Part shown: positions 34,948 to 48,900 of the stretch, piece after piece | How the letters are laid out: each line of letters starts with the position of its first letter | Numbering within the stretch: the first letter of the stretch is position 1 | Origin: Paramecium sonneborni | Lineage: Eukaryota > Ciliophora > Oligohymenophorea > Peniculida > Parameciidae | DNA: 64,000 nt | Direction: 5' to 3' | Assembly: GCA_905182985.1 (NCBI GenBank) | Contig: CAJJDN010000155.1 | Location: 181,726-245,725 of the forward strand | Notes under the pieces: generated by a model | Seen by the model: the letters and a program-made list of their open reading frames with translations, nothing else | Database searches by the model: none | What the model was told of the DNA's origin: nothing | Program-made: the position numbers and the translations under genes

Positions 34948-36585
34948 ATGTAAAGTAAATTAAATTTGTGTGCAGTGTGTTCTTTAAAAACTACATTAGG
35001 ATGTTCATAATGTAAATCAGTATTTTATTGTTCTGTTGAACATTAACGTTAACATTGGAGTACACATTAATAATCCTGTCAATCAATGAAAAATTAAGAT
35101 AATAAATAGATGGATGATACATTGAGTAAGAGTCCTGCATCTAAGCCATAGAGATTTGAAATTTAATAAGCATTTTAACCTAAATCAGATAAGAAATTGA
35201 TTATGAATGAAAGAGATATATTGATAGAGGAACATGATCGTTATAGATAGATTTCTATAAGATTATTATCATAAAGAGATTATTAGGATGCAATTTAATA
35301 AATAAGAAAAACCATAGAATTTGCATAAAAATTAGAGTTAATTGGTGGTAAAGAAGATACCTATGAAAAAATAGCTGATTAAATGTTATTAGTAAGAGGT
35401 AAATATGAATAATCAAATATGTTAAGCATAAATTAAATTGCTTGAATTAGAAACAGCTAGGAAAACATTGATTAGTTTTTTTGATTAGGTGAAATAATTG
35501 ACTTAAACATAATAAAAGAATGATTAGATAAAGGTTTCAAATATTCTTAAAGTTATGGCTTAATTATTCTATGAGACTGGGGATTAAAGATAATGTGAGT
35601 AAGCATATGTTGAGTATACATTAATGATAGAGAAATGTTATGGAGAAGAAGTAAATATAATATGTAATTGATGTAGAGTAATTAAACAGGTAATGCTTAT
35701 TTTTTAGTTGGGACATTCTATTTATAACACAAACATTATACATAAGCTTTAGCTTGTTTTAAGAGAGCTTTGAATATTAGATCTAATTTCAATCCTAATA
35801 TGGAAAATGTGAGTGATTGTTGGTATAATATGGGTGTAATCTATAAACAATAGAATAAGAGGGATTAAGCTATAGATTTTTTAGAGAAGGCTTTAAAATT
35901 AAGAAGATAGATTATTGGTTAGAATTCTTTACAAGCTGCTGTTTGTTTAGAAACTTTAGGCAAATTACATATTTAATATAATGAACATTAAAATGCTTAT
36001 AGTAGATTGTAGGAATGTTTTAATATAAGAAAGCAATTGCTCAAAAATCCATAACATTAGGAAATTGAAAGAGTTTCTAAACTTATTTAGATTTTGTATC
36101 AAAAACTTTAAGAATAGATTTACAATAAATAATAAAATACAAATTTATAAGCTATTATTTTAGAAAATAATATTAATAGAGTTTTAGAGGTGGAAGAATC
36201 AGAGAAATAAGAAAGAAGTTATTCTTCTCCTTCAAGAAAGAGATCTTAATTGAGAAGTGATTAAAAGTTATCACAATTATTAAATATTTCAACTAATCTT
36301 TTAGAATCTTTTAGTATTGATCAATTGATCTAATTAAAATTATTACAATAAGAATTAGTCAAATATAAGAATAAATAGGAACAATAATAAATTATTATAG
36401 ATAGTTAATTAATGAATACTTTATCATCTATTTAATATAATTTATTGAGAGAATAAAATCCATAAATATTTTAACAATTACAGATTACAAAACCTGAAGA
36501 ATTTTAAAGTGAATATGAAAGTGAGAGCAAACCATCCATTGATCAGAAAATGTTTTCATCTAATCAAGGTAAAATATAATTGTGA
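34948..36585 (+). CDS. MYND zinc finger plus TPR protein (527 aa)
   Basis: N-terminal MYND finger with ligands C8, C11, C19, C22, C28, H32, H40 and C44, in the typical context YCSVEHQRQHWSTHQQSC. Helical TPR repeats follow from about residue 95 (IQQIRKTIEFAQKLEL; AQLFYETGDQRQCEQAYVEY; LVGTFYLQHKHYTQALACFK; NMGVIYKQQNKRDQAIDFL). The C-terminal third is Gln/Ser-rich with helices. Introns: 35399-35426 (28 nt) and 35651-35676 (26 nt); 528 codons. MYND fingers bind proline-rich partners and the TPRs suggest a scaffold. The start codon and first codons also appear at 33789-33806 before the n. Confidence 0.85.
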
Positions 36586-36800
36586 TATAATTATATATTT
36601 AATAGAGCATTAACAAAAGAATATCCAACTTTTAGGAAGCTTTCGGAAATTATTAAACTGAAGTCTATCATAATTAAACTGTATTTTTATATTAAGTAAA
36701 TCTTAGGATGTAAAGGAAAGAAGTGATTCAAAAAAAAAGACTTTTACTTTTTATCTAAATAAATAATGATAATTGTTAGTTATAAATTATTTATATTACA

Positions 36801-39500
36801 ATGAGTTTATAACCTAGATTAAGCCCAAAAAATTACAAAAAGTACAGCATTTTCAATGATACAATCAATATAAGAACATCTCGTAATTCAAGCTTTGATT
36901 ATGAATTTTAAAAGAGAAGAAATTCCAATCTAAAGTTCAAAAATTCAGGTAGTGTATTAAGAGGTTCTAAGGTAAATGATTTTATGGGCAATCTTGTAAC
37001 AAATTTCTAATATGTATTTTTATGTATTGCAAATATAGGGATAAAATGCATTCAGAGAAAAGAATTTAATTGAAGCAATTAAATACTACAATGAATGTAT
37101 TTTATTAGATTCTTTACATATACCAAGTCGTTATATGTTGGGTGTTTGTCATTTCTCTTTAAATTAATATGATAAATGTATTAAAGAACTTAAATTTGTT
37201 AAAGAACAATAACCAAATTATAATAAAAATGTATATATCATACTTGCACTTGGTTATAAAAAGTTAATGTAACTTGATTGGACGATTAGAACAGTATTAA
37301 TTTTTGTATTCATAATAGTTAGATGAATGTTTATAGTTTTATCCTTAATGTTATGATGCATTGATCTTTAAAGGTAAGTTGGAACTAAAATTAAGAAGAT
37401 TTTAAGATTGTGAATCCACCTTTAAATCTGCTATTAGGATAAATTCAAAAAGATCAACTGGATATCATTATCTGGGAGATTGCTAACGATTACAAAATAA
37501 TTTGGATTTTGCAATTAAGAATTATTAAATATCATTGCAATTTGATACAAGTGAGAAATCTAAATTGAGCATTCTTAAGATGTCTGTATGTTTATATGAA
37601 ATGGGCAATTATCAGTAAGCTTTATCAATGATTGACTAGGTATTCTATTCTTTTAATTAGTATTTAAGTCAAGATGAATAATCATCAGAAGCTAACAAAT
37701 TGAAAGGATAAATATTATATAAGCTTGGTGAAAAATAAGAAAGCTAATTATATTATGAATAAGCCATTCAAAACAACAATTCTAAAAGTGCTGTTTCTAA
37801 AGCAATGATTGAAATAAGCAAATTCAAAATAGAATCTAAAGACTTTTACTCATTGTATCATACACTTTTGAGAACTGAATATTTAGATGTAGATAAGTAG
37901 TAATTGTAACCCTATATCTAATTCTCTGAAGCTGTTGTTTGTTTAATGAAAAAGAACCATTCCCAAGCAGATGATGCATTTAAGTAATTATAATAACTTG
38001 ATATTCCTCCTGTAATCTTAGAGATCTATTATTCTTATGTTGGATATTTGAATATGATGCTAAATAATTTTGAATAGGCATTGGTAGATTTTAGAAAGAA
38101 TAATTCATTACCATATAATTAAATCATATGTGAAGGCATAATTAATTTTAATTCATTTGAAATTGCCTATTCTAAATTTGATTAAGCTATAAGTTACAAT
38201 TAGATCGATCCAAATATGTACAAAGCAATCTTATTAATTAAGGAGGGTTTTAAGTAAGAGAATTCTGATTATATTAATAATTCATTATAATGTTTAATTC
38301 GAGCCTAATAATATAATCAGAATAATTCTTAATTAATGTATCTAAAATCATTAACTTATATGTTAATGGATAATATTGAAGATGCCTATAAAGAAATAAT
38401 AACAGCTATTGAAAAGGCTGATGAAAATTTAGCTGATCATTATTATTTGAAAGGATTAATTTTAGCATTAAATGGAGATATCATTAATGCTGTTTAAGAC
38501 TTTTCTGTTTGTCTTGGCATTGATGAATCATATTAGAAAGCCTATTTATAAAGATCTAAATGTTATTCTTATTTGGGTGAAATACAATCAGCTTTTGATG
38601 ATATGAATAGTTATATCTAATATGTAGATGATTTTTTAAGTGCAGGTAATCTCCTTTATAATAATAAGATGTATGAAGATGCTTATAAAACTTATAAACA
38701 AGAACCTAATTTAACACTTGAGCATACATAACAAATGGCTATTTGTTTATTTTAACTAGAGTAATTTGATGGTCAAGAATTTAAAGATTTAATTAAAGAT
38801 AAATTATTTGATTAAAATATGATTGTTGCTTTTGAACAAATCCTTAAATATGAATATGATTTAGCCATCTTAACATTACAAAAAAAAATTGATCCTTAAT
38901 CCTCCTTTTTCTTTAATAAACAGCATCTCCATTAATACAAGGGTATTTGTTACTTGTATCTACAGAAATATTAAGAAGCTATATAGGAATTTGAAAGATG
39001 CTTATAGTAGACTAAATCTGATACTCTAATTTATATTACAAACTATAATATTATGTTTTGTTGGATGATGCTGAAGAAGTATAAATATTCTCACACCCAA
39101 CTTGAATAATTAATTAAAATTTCAGAATAGAAACCTGTATTATTAACAATAAGAAATCTTTTAATTGATTAAACTGAATTTATTTTGTCTGATAATGCAT
39201 AAGGAATAGAAATTATGTTAGCAGATACAATTAAGTTATAACCATTTGTGTCAACACAATATACAATTTATCCATATTTTTCATTGCCTATTCCATAACC
39301 AAAAGATATAACACCAAGATTTGATTTCATAATCATTTAATCATTAAATGTAATCTAATAGGCTATACTTTTAGGCATAATCAATTGAGTGTAGACCTGA
39401 AGCTCCATGGATTAGAAGGAATGAAACTGGTGTTCTATTTACAGATAATTTGTAATAATGTGAATTAAGCTAAACAGAAAATAGTTCTCCAGAAAACTGA
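36801..39500 (+). CDS. TPR-repeat protein (874 aa)
   Basis: Scaffold made largely of tetratricopeptide repeats. Examples: NAFREKNLIEAIKYYNECI, YHYLGDCQRLQNNLDFAI, LYKLGEKQESQLYYEQAI, KAYLQRSKCYSYLGEIQSAF and YLYLQKYQEAIQEFERCL. A basic, Ser-rich 65-residue N-terminal leader precedes them. The C-terminal tail contains CRPEAPWIRRNETGVLF, which looks conserved and not TPR. Introns of 25 nt each at 37014-37038, 37294-37318 and 39350-39374; 875 codons. The last one is required to reach the CRPEAPW block. Such proteins are a large expanded family in Paramecium; no specific partner can be named. Confidence 0.85.
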
Positions 39501-39509
39501 ATTTATTAT

Positions 39510-40560
39510 AATATCACTATAAAGCTGATTTAATATTTCGATAGACCTATTAATTATATTAATTTAAACTTTATCAATACTTAAGTCTTGTTAATTTCAC
39601 AACCTTGATTCTATATTTAGGATATATCACATATGATATTCAATATCAATCAATATATCGTAGAATATGCAATTTGTAACACTATATTAGTATTAATAAG
39701 TATCAGGATTTGAAATATTAACCAAAAAAGCCTACTATCTACATTCTAATTAGTTGTGAATATGAAGAAAAGTCTTTCCATTAGAGTTGTTAATAAAAAT
39801 AGCTTAAATTAAAATTAGAAACTGAAAATCTATTCAACCTTATTCAGATGAGTATATAAGTCTAATAAAAATTTATAATTCATTTATAATTGAACAGAAT
39901 CCATTGATTAAAAAAATTTCTTCTCATTTGGATTAAGAAATTTTAATGAAATTAATAGCGTTTTTTGAGATTTTAATATAAAAAGTATTTTTGGAAATTT
40001 TGAAGCTTTCATAAGTAAATGATTTGATTAACTCAAAATAGAATAAGGAAAGCTTGTAGATACTCTCTTGTCTCTGATTATTGAAAAAAAAGATCTTACA
40101 AATCTAAAATGTTCGAGAAGAAAATATCATTATTTATTATTGATGAAACCTTGAGGCTCTCAAGAGCAACTGCTTGATCTTTGATAAAAAGGATTTCTTA
40201 AACTTTAACTATTTACACAATTATTTTTTATTTCAAAAAAATATATTATTCATCATTCAAATTCACTATAGTACAAAGACAGAAATATATTAGATGATTA
40301 GCCTTCGAGGCTTTTGTTAATGGAAAATGAACCTTTATACTTTTGAAACATAATAAAAGAACCTCATTATATTATAAAACTAATGTAAGGTATATAATAT
40401 TTTAATAACAAGAAAGAAATAATTCATTAGATCAAAGCAGTGATGAGATGTATCATACATTTAAAATGATATGTCATCCACTATTAGAACAAGCTTCAGC
40501 TAAAGGAATTGAATAATTTACCTTGATTACTCTTTTTTTTTACTTCACTATTATTCATTA
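39510..40560 (+). pseudogene. Decayed gene downstream of the TPR gene
   Basis: Protein-like pieces in successive frames: KYQPKKPTIYILISCEYEEK, SDEYISLIKIYNSFIIEQN, SYKSKMFEKKISLFIIDETL, SNCLIFDKKDFLNFNYLHN, and NNSLDQSSDEMYHTFKMICH. Changes of frame occur without suitable introns, and there is no start codon for the first piece. I read this as one gene that has lost its frame, or a low-quality contig end. The part from 39706 is repeated at 40879-42050. Confidence 0.4.
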
Positions 40561-42050
40561 ATATCATCAAGACTATGATTAATATAATATATATTTTTAA
40601 AGGAATTAAATTTTGAAATAATTTTTTTCAAATTGCAATAGTTAAGAATTAAGCCATCCCTAATTTATGATATTTAAAATTATTTTACCGCTTATTTTAA
40701 GTCTTAGCTTTTAAATTATTATTATTTATTGAGAATTATATTATAATGTTCTTGATAGGATTTCTTAGAGTATTTGAATTTAGAAACTACTAGACTTTGC
40801 AACTTCGACTGGCTATTACATTATATTGATATAAATAATATTTTCCGAATATTCTAAGAAGGCTAACTGAAAATTTTNGGATTTGAAATATTAACCAAAA
40901 AAGCCTACTATCTACATTCTAATTAGTTGTGAATATGAAGAAAAGTCTTTCCATTAGAGTTGTTAATAAAAATAGCTTAAATTAAAATTAGAAACTGAAA
41001 ATCTATTCAACCTTATTCAGATGAGTATATAAGTCTAATAAAAATTTATAATTCATTTATAATTGAACAGAATCCATTGATTAAAAAAATTTCTTCTCAT
41101 TTGGATTAAGAAATTTTAATGAAATTAATAGCGTTTTTTGAGATTTTAATATAAAAAGTATTTTTGGAAATTTTGAAGCTTTCATAAGTAAATGATTTGA
41201 TTAACTCAAAATAGAATAAGGAAAGCTTGTAGATACTCTCTTGTCTCTGATTATTGAAAAAAAAGATCTTACAAATCTAAAATGTTCGAGAAGAAAATAT
41301 CATTATTTATTATTGATGAAACCTTGAGGCTCTCAAGAGCAACTGCTTGATCTTTGATAAAAAGGATTTCTTAAACTTTAACTATTTACACAATTATTTT
41401 TTATTTCAAAAAAATATATTATTCATCATTCAAATTCACTATAGTACAAAGACAGAAATATATTAGATGATTAGCCTTCGAGGCTTTTGTTAATGGAAAA
41501 TGAACCTTTATACTTTTGAAACATAATAAAAGAACCTCATTATATTATAAAACTAATGTAAGGTATATAATATTTTAATAACAAGAAAGAAATAATTCAT
41601 TAGATCAAAGCAGTGATGAGATGTATCATACATTTAAAATGATATGTCATCCACTATTAGAACAAGCTTCAGCTAAAGGAATTGAATAATTTACCTTGAT
41701 TACTCTTTTTTTTTACTTCACTATTATTCATTAATATCATCAAGACTATGATTAATATAATATATATTTTTAAAGGAATTAAATTTTGAAATAATTTTTT
41801 TCAAATTGCAATAGTTAAGAATTAAGCCATCCCTAATTTATGATATTTAAAATTATTTTACCGCTTATTTTAAGTCTTAGCTTTTAAATTATTATTATTT
41901 ATTGAGAATTATATTATAATGTTCTTGATAGGATTTCTTAGAGTATTTGAATTTAGAAACTACTAGACTTTGCAACTTCGACTGGCTATTACATTATATT
42001 GATATAAATAATATTTTCCGAATATTCTAAGAAGGCTAACTGAAAATTTT
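39706..42050. repeat. Direct duplication 39706-40877 / 40879-42050 joined by a single n
   Basis: 1172 bases repeat at offset 1173 with the n at 40878 exactly between the copies. Same artefact signature as the other three pairs. Confidence 0.85.
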
Positions 42051-42966
42051 TTAAAGTATTAAAATAAAAGAAATACAATAAAAATCAAATGAAAAATTCT
42101 TTTATTTTTTTCGCTTTTTGAAGGTTCCCATTTTATGAAATTTTCTAAATTCTTCATCTCATTATTGAACTATCAACCTATCTTTAAAATGATAAAATCA
42201 TAAAGACCTCAGTAACAAAATAAATAAATTTTTATATATTTCTTATTATTGAGAATTCTACATCATGTCCCTATAGAATTTATTCTAAAGGTAATTATTA
42301 TTCTTTACTTGTTTATTAATAATTGAGTTCTAATGAAATTTTGGGATGAAGAAGAAAAAAGGGATTTTTAAAATTCTGAATTTTTAAGTCACAAGAAGAA
42401 TTATTTTTGCCATTAAAAAACACCACCAGACCCACTCAAGGAAGAAGCATATTGAATATGTGACTTCTATTAATCAATTATGAGTATTAACATAAAATTT
42501 TATTTCTTCATCTCTTTCTCATATGAATTTCTCATTTTCTTCATCTCTTTCTCATATGAATTTCTCATTTTCTTCATATATTTTCATAACCTAAGCAAGA
42601 ATAAAGAAGGGCATGAATATAGCATAAGTCAAATTAGTCATATTTATGTGTTTGCTTAATTATGTCTTTCTTCAGAGACTGATGATCATACAAATAAGAG
42701 AGAATATATGAAAAACGATATTTAATCTTAAGCTCAAGTACTCATGACAAAAAAAATTAGAAAGGGCTTCTCTTCATAAACTTAGAAAATTTCTCATTTT
42801 CTTTAAAGATCATTAAATATACATATAAATGATGTCGAATTATTAAAAAATTAAAACTGAACTCAGGTTGAATTTGATATTCAGATGTAAGAATAAAATG
42901 AAAATAAATTAATTTTTCATATTAATTAAACTGGATTGAAGTCTTTTGGTAAAAATAATACTTTTA
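42051..42966. other. Upstream region of surface antigen 2
   Basis: No gene seen. It contains a short GC-richer patch near 42418-42445 and a 33-bp tandem repeat. As the 5' flank of an antigen gene it is where serotype-specific control elements would be expected, but none can be identified by eye. Confidence 0.5.
42504..42578. repeat. 33-bp tandem repeat, two full copies plus partial third
   Basis: The unit begins TTCTTCATCTCTTTCTCATA and ends GAATTTCTCATT. Copies at 42504-42536 and 42537-42569, with a third starting TTCTTCATA. It lies about 400 bases upstream of the antigen start codon. Confidence 0.8.
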
Positions 42967-45900
42967 ATGAATAAATAATTCATCATATTTGCATTGTTGT
43001 TGACTTTAGCAACTAGTCAAACATATAGTATAGCATCATGCACATGTGCATAATTGTTATCAGAAGCAGATTGTTTAAAAAATACTTAACTGGGATGTTC
43101 TTGGGATAGCACAAAGAAAGCATGTGCAGTTTCAACTACTCCAGTCACTCCAACAGTGAGTTATGCAGCATATTGTGATACTTTTGCTGAAGCAGATTGT
43201 CCAAAAGCTAAACCCTGTACAGATTGTGGTAATTATGCTGCCTGTGCTTGGGTTAATTAATCATGCACTTTCTTCACAGGATGTACAGCCTTTGCAAAAA
43301 CACTTGATTCTGATTGTTAAGCCATTAGTAATAGATGTATCACAGATGGAACTCATTGTGTTGAAATTGATGCTTGTAACACATACAAGAAATAACTACC
43401 CTGCGTAAAAAATGCTGCAGGAAGCTTGTGCTATTGGGATACCACAAATAATACTTGTGTAGATGCTAATACTTGTGAAAGATTACCAACAACATTTGTT
43501 ACAGATAAGGAGTGCAGAGACCAAATTTTAACTTGTACAACAAAGACTGGAGGTGGATGTGTTGACAGTGGAAATAACTGCAGCGATTAAACATTAGAAA
43601 TTTAATGTGTTTGGAATAAATTAAGATCTATGGCATGCCATTGGGATGGAGCAGCATGTAAAGATAAAATTTGTGATAATGCACCAGTAACATTAACAAC
43701 TGATGAAACTTGCAAAACCTTTAGAACTGATGGAACATGTACAACAAAAGCTAATGGAGGATGTGTAACTAGAACTACTTGTGCAGCCGCTACTATCTAA
43801 GCTGCTTGTGTTAAGAATAGTACAGGTGGGGATTGTTATTGGACTGGAACTGCATGTGTTGATAAGACATGCACAAATGCACCAACTACTATGACAACTA
43901 ATACAGCTTGTGGTGGATTTGTGACAGGATGTATCACTAAATCAGGTGGAGGATGTGTTACTAATGGAGCATGTTCAGCTGCAAATATCTAAGCAGCTTG
44001 TGCGAGAAATGCTTTTGGAGTTGAGTGTATTTGGGATACTACATGCAAAGAAAAGACCTGTTAAAATGCACCAACTACCAATAATACTCATGAGTTATGT
44101 ACATCATACTTATCAGATTGTACTGTTAAAATAGGAGGTGGTTGCTAACCTAGAACTTGTGCAAATGCTCCTACAACAATAACAACTAATGATGCATGTG
44201 AAGCTTATTTACCAGGAAGAAATTGCATAACAAAGAATGGAGGTGGATGTGTAACTAACACTACATGTTCAAATATTACTTCACCAGCAGCTTGCATTAG
44301 GAATGCTTTAGGAGCTACTTGTTTCTATGATGAAGCAAGTTCAAGCTGCAAAGATAAAATTTGTACAAATGCCCCATCATCTAATATTACTCATGATTTA
44401 TGTGTTGCCTTTTTATCAACTTGCACAGTAAATTCAACTAATTCAGGCTGTGTAGAAAAAACATGCGAAAATACGTTGGAATAAGCTGTTTGTGATAAAG
44501 ATTTGAATAACAAAGTTTGTATTTGGAAAGGAAAATGTTATAAAAAAGAATGCGTGTTAGCTTCATCAACCACAGCTACTCATGCTGATTGTTAGATTTA
44601 TGATTCAAGTTGTACTTTGAGTAATACTGGTTCTGGATGTGTTCCTCTTCCCCTTAAATGTGAGGCTATTACAATTGAATCTGCTTGTAATATTAGATTA
44701 TTAGTTACAAATGGAGTTAAGTCATACCCACCCTGTGGTTGGAATGGTTCATAATGTATTGATAAGGCTTGTTCTACTGCTCCTAGAACATCATCGACAA
44801 CAACTGAATGTGATAATTATAAATCAGGTTGTGTTGCTAATAATCCTGTTAATGGATCTATTTCAGGATGTTAAGAATTACCAACAACTTGTGCGGCTAG
44901 AAGATCAATAGAAAATTGTGAAATCTCGAGAAATAGTTTCCCAACATGTTTATGGAATACAAATACATCTACATGCGTTGAGAAATCTTGTGCCACAGCT
45001 AGTCAAGCAGGAACAACAGGTGTATTAACAACTGGATAGTTTACATTTTCTGGTTGCACAAATTATCTACCCAGTTGCATTTCAAACAATAATAATGATG
45101 GATGCATCGCTAAACCTTCAAGTTGTTCAGGTTTAGTTTCTTAAAATTGTAGAAATGGATCTAAAACTAATGGAGATTGTTATTGGACTGGATCTAGCTG
45201 TGTAGATAAAACATGCACAAATATTGCATTAACTACTCACTCTGATTGTTAAGGTGTATTGACTTCATGCACAGTGAATAATGGCAGAACAGGATGTTAG
45301 AATTTAGCTGCTACTTGTGCTTCTTATGGTTCGGTTGAGAATTGTAAATTTACTTCTGCTCAAAAAACTTGTATTTGGACTGGTACAGCCTGTAGAAATG
45401 CAACTTGTTCTGATGCAGATACTTCTTTATTGACAAATGCAGAGTGTTAAGCTTATCAAACTCCAAGCGAAACTTGCACAGTTAGTTCTATAACTAGAAG
45501 ATAAAAATGTGTTGTATAATTTGAAAATTGTAGTGACTATGAATCAGAACTTTCATGTCATAGAACTTTAGGTTCAGACTACGATGATTGTGTTTGGAAA
45601 CCATCTTATGGGTCGTGTATTTCTATGTCAACTATTGGATAAAATTCCTGCGAATTTTTTACAGGTACTAAAACTTAATGCGAAGAAATAAAACTAGGTT
45701 GTACAAATACTGTAAATGCTCTTGCAACAAGTAATTGTATAGCTTCTTGTTCGCTTTTAAATGGATTGACTGAGCCAAATAATACTCATTAAATATGTTA
45801 AAGAATTAGTAATTCTTGCACTATTAATAGAGGTCGAACTGCATGTATTACATTATCAGCAACATGTAATTATAGTACATCTGATGAGTGTTTAATTAAA

Positions 45901-48900
45901 GTAGGTGGTGGAAAATGCTTTTGGAATGGTAGTACTTGTGCAGATTTCACTCCAGCAAATTGTGCTTCTTTTACAGGATTATCTGGTGCCACTCATTCAA
46001 CTTGTTAACAATATCACACTAGTTGCACTATTAATAGAGCTGGAAATGCATGTTAAGAATCATAAGCAAATTGTAGCGCCTATAATGAAGAGGCAAAATG
46101 CTCGACAAATACATCAGGTACAAGATGTGGATGGAATGGAAGTGCTTGTGCAAATTTCGATGCCACACATTGTGCTACTATTACAGGATTAATAAATGCA
46201 ACTCATTTAGAATGTAAAGATATTCACACTAGTTGCACTACGAATAAAGCTAGAAATGGATGTTAATAATCATAAACAAGTTGTAGTGGCTATACTGAAG
46301 AGGCAAAATGCTCGTCGGCTGCCAATGGTTAAAAGTGCTTTTGGAATAGTACTCCTGCTTGTGTAGATTTCGCTGCAGCAAATTGTGCTACTATTACAGG
46401 ATTAATAAATGCACATAGTTCAGACTGCACATATTATACCATTAATTGCACTATTAATAAAGCTAAAGATGCATGTTAAGAATCAAGAGTAACTTGTGCT
46501 GAGTATGATTCAGACGCTAAATGCTCGATAGATAGATAGGGTGGATATTGCTTTTGGGATGCTGGTGGTTCTGCTTGTGGAGATTTCGCTGCAGCAAATT
46601 GTCCTACTATTACAGGATTAATAAATGCAACTCATTCACATTGTAAAGTATATAACGCTGATTGTATTGCTAATTAAGCAGGTACTGCATGCGAAAGTTT
46701 TTAAGGATGTTCAAACCGTACAGGTTAAAATCTAACTTGGGATATTTGTTAACAATATCATACAAGCTGTAGTGTAAATAGAAGTAGAACAGCTTGTGTA
46801 TCAAAACAATCGACATGTTCTGGATACACAACAATGAGTGAATGTTATAAATCAAGTGAAGCACTTTGCACTGCTAATAGTTCTGATAACTCATGCAGTA
46901 ACATAACACCTATCACAACATGCAATTAATTATATTTGGGATCTGGAAATTACTCTGATGAAAAATGTAACGAATTTATATCTGGTTGTATAGCATTAGG
47001 TACAACAGGATGTTAATCCAAAACATGTGCTAATAAAACCGCACCATTCAGTCATACAGATTGTTATGAATGGTTGGATACTTGTACTGCAAATTCTGTT
47101 ACTTCACCAACTGCATGTGTAACTATGCAAGATACATGCGCTGAATATTCGACTTAAGCTACCTGCGTTTGGGCATTAGAAGGTGAATGTGTTTTTAGAG
47201 GAACATCTTGTGTCAGAAAAACCTGTGATACAGCACCTGTCAGTTCTAGTTATGACACTCATTAGGAATGCATTGGGTATTTATCTGAGTGTACTTTTGC
47301 AATAATTGAAACATAAGGAGGTTGCTAAGCGAGAGCTGCATGTTCCACATATCAATCAAGTGAGTAATGTAAATTCAATTCAAGTAATTCAAGGTGTTTC
47401 TGGAATCCAACCAGAATGACTTGTGTTGATTTTAGTTGTGGTAATATTGAGGCCACATCTTCATATGATAATCATGCTAAATGTGCAGCAGTTGATTCAA
47501 CATGCACAGTTAGAGCTACGAATGGATCTGCTGCCCAAGGTTGTATGGCTAGAGGAGCTTGCAGTTCTTACTAAATAGAGGATTAATGTCGAACAAATGC
47601 AAGCGGTGGTGTTTGTGTTTGGAATACAAATTCTGCCTAAGCAGTATGTTAAGATAAATCATGCACTACTGCTCCAACTTCAACAGCAACCCACAATGAT
47701 TGTAATGAATATTTCTCTACCGCTACTATTAAATGCACAGTAGTTGCCACAGCTGATGCAAATAGCGGTGTACTAAGTCTCGGAGGTTGTTAATAAACAG
47801 CAGCTTGCAATACTTATGTACATGAAGAGTAATGCAAGTACAATGCTAATAGAGAAGCTTGTGGATGGAATGGTAGTTAATGTGCAGATAAGTCATGTGC
47901 TACTGCACCTGCAACTGATTTGTATGATGATAACGATGAATGTAGAGCTTATTTCAATAATAAATGTACAGTGACAGCCGCAGAGTCAGGATTAGGATGT
48001 GTTGATATACCAGATACATGTGAAACTATGATAGAAAAATAATGTTTTTCTGATAAGTCTGGAAGATTATGTTATTGGAATGGAACAGGTTGTGTTACAA
48101 GATCTTGTGAAAATGCTCCAGAAGAAACATCTACTCCAGAACAATGTCATGATCATTTGGCTGGATGCACTCTAGATTCAGTAAAATGTAAGACAAAGAT
48201 TTGCGAAGATTTTGCTTTCGCCACAGATGCCCTATGCAAATAAGCATTAAACACATGTACTACAAATGGAACAAATTGTGTAACCAGAGGATCTTGCTTC
48301 TAAGCTTAAAGCTAAGCTGGTTGTGTTACTTCAGCAACAAATCAACAATGTGAATGGATGCCAGCTGTAGGAAATAATTAAGCCTATTGTACATTAAAAA
48401 CATGTAATACTGCTCCAGTTGCTTTAACTACTGAAGCAGCTTGTGCAGCTTATTTCACTAATTGTACTACAAAGAATGGTGGTGGATGTGTTACTAAATC
48501 TACTTGTTCAGCCGTTACTATTGATGCCGCTTGTACAACTGCTCTTAATGGAACCGTTTGTGCTTGGGATAGTGCATAAAATAAATGCAGAGATAAGGAT
48601 TGCTAAGATTTCAGTGGAACTACTCATGCTGCTTGCTAAGGCTAAAGACCTGGATGTACTGCTGGAGCCAATGGTAAATGTGCCAGAGTTTAAAATTGTG
48701 AACAAACTACAATTAGAAGTGCTTGCATTGAAGGAACAAATGGCCCATGTTTGTGGATCAATGATTTCATTCATCCTGATGGATCTAGAGGAGCTTGCTT
48801 CAGATATACAAATTGTAGAAGCTTATCTTGGAATTCTGATATATAATGTAAATGGATAAGTAATTAATGCACAACAAATGGATCAAATTGTATTGGTATT

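Larger units (their letters stand above)
32650..34965. repeat. Direct duplication 32650-33806 / 33809-34965 joined by a single n
   Basis: 1157 bases repeat at offset 1159. The first copy ends at the n (33807). The junction falls in the first codons of the MYND/TPR gene, which continues intact only in the second copy. Interpreted as an unmerged contig overlap. Confidence 0.85.

Noticed and set aside
45955..46810. CRISPR-like or satellite interpretation of the regular repeats
   Set aside because: Repeats are about 213 bp, in frame, and encode cysteine modules of the surface antigen.
48443..48859. 138-codon plus ORF and other 60-105 codon ORFs inside 43-50 kb and 23-28.5 kb
   Set aside because: Out-of-frame shadows of the two surface antigen genes; their Leu/Val/Met/His-rich content lacks the periodic cysteines.
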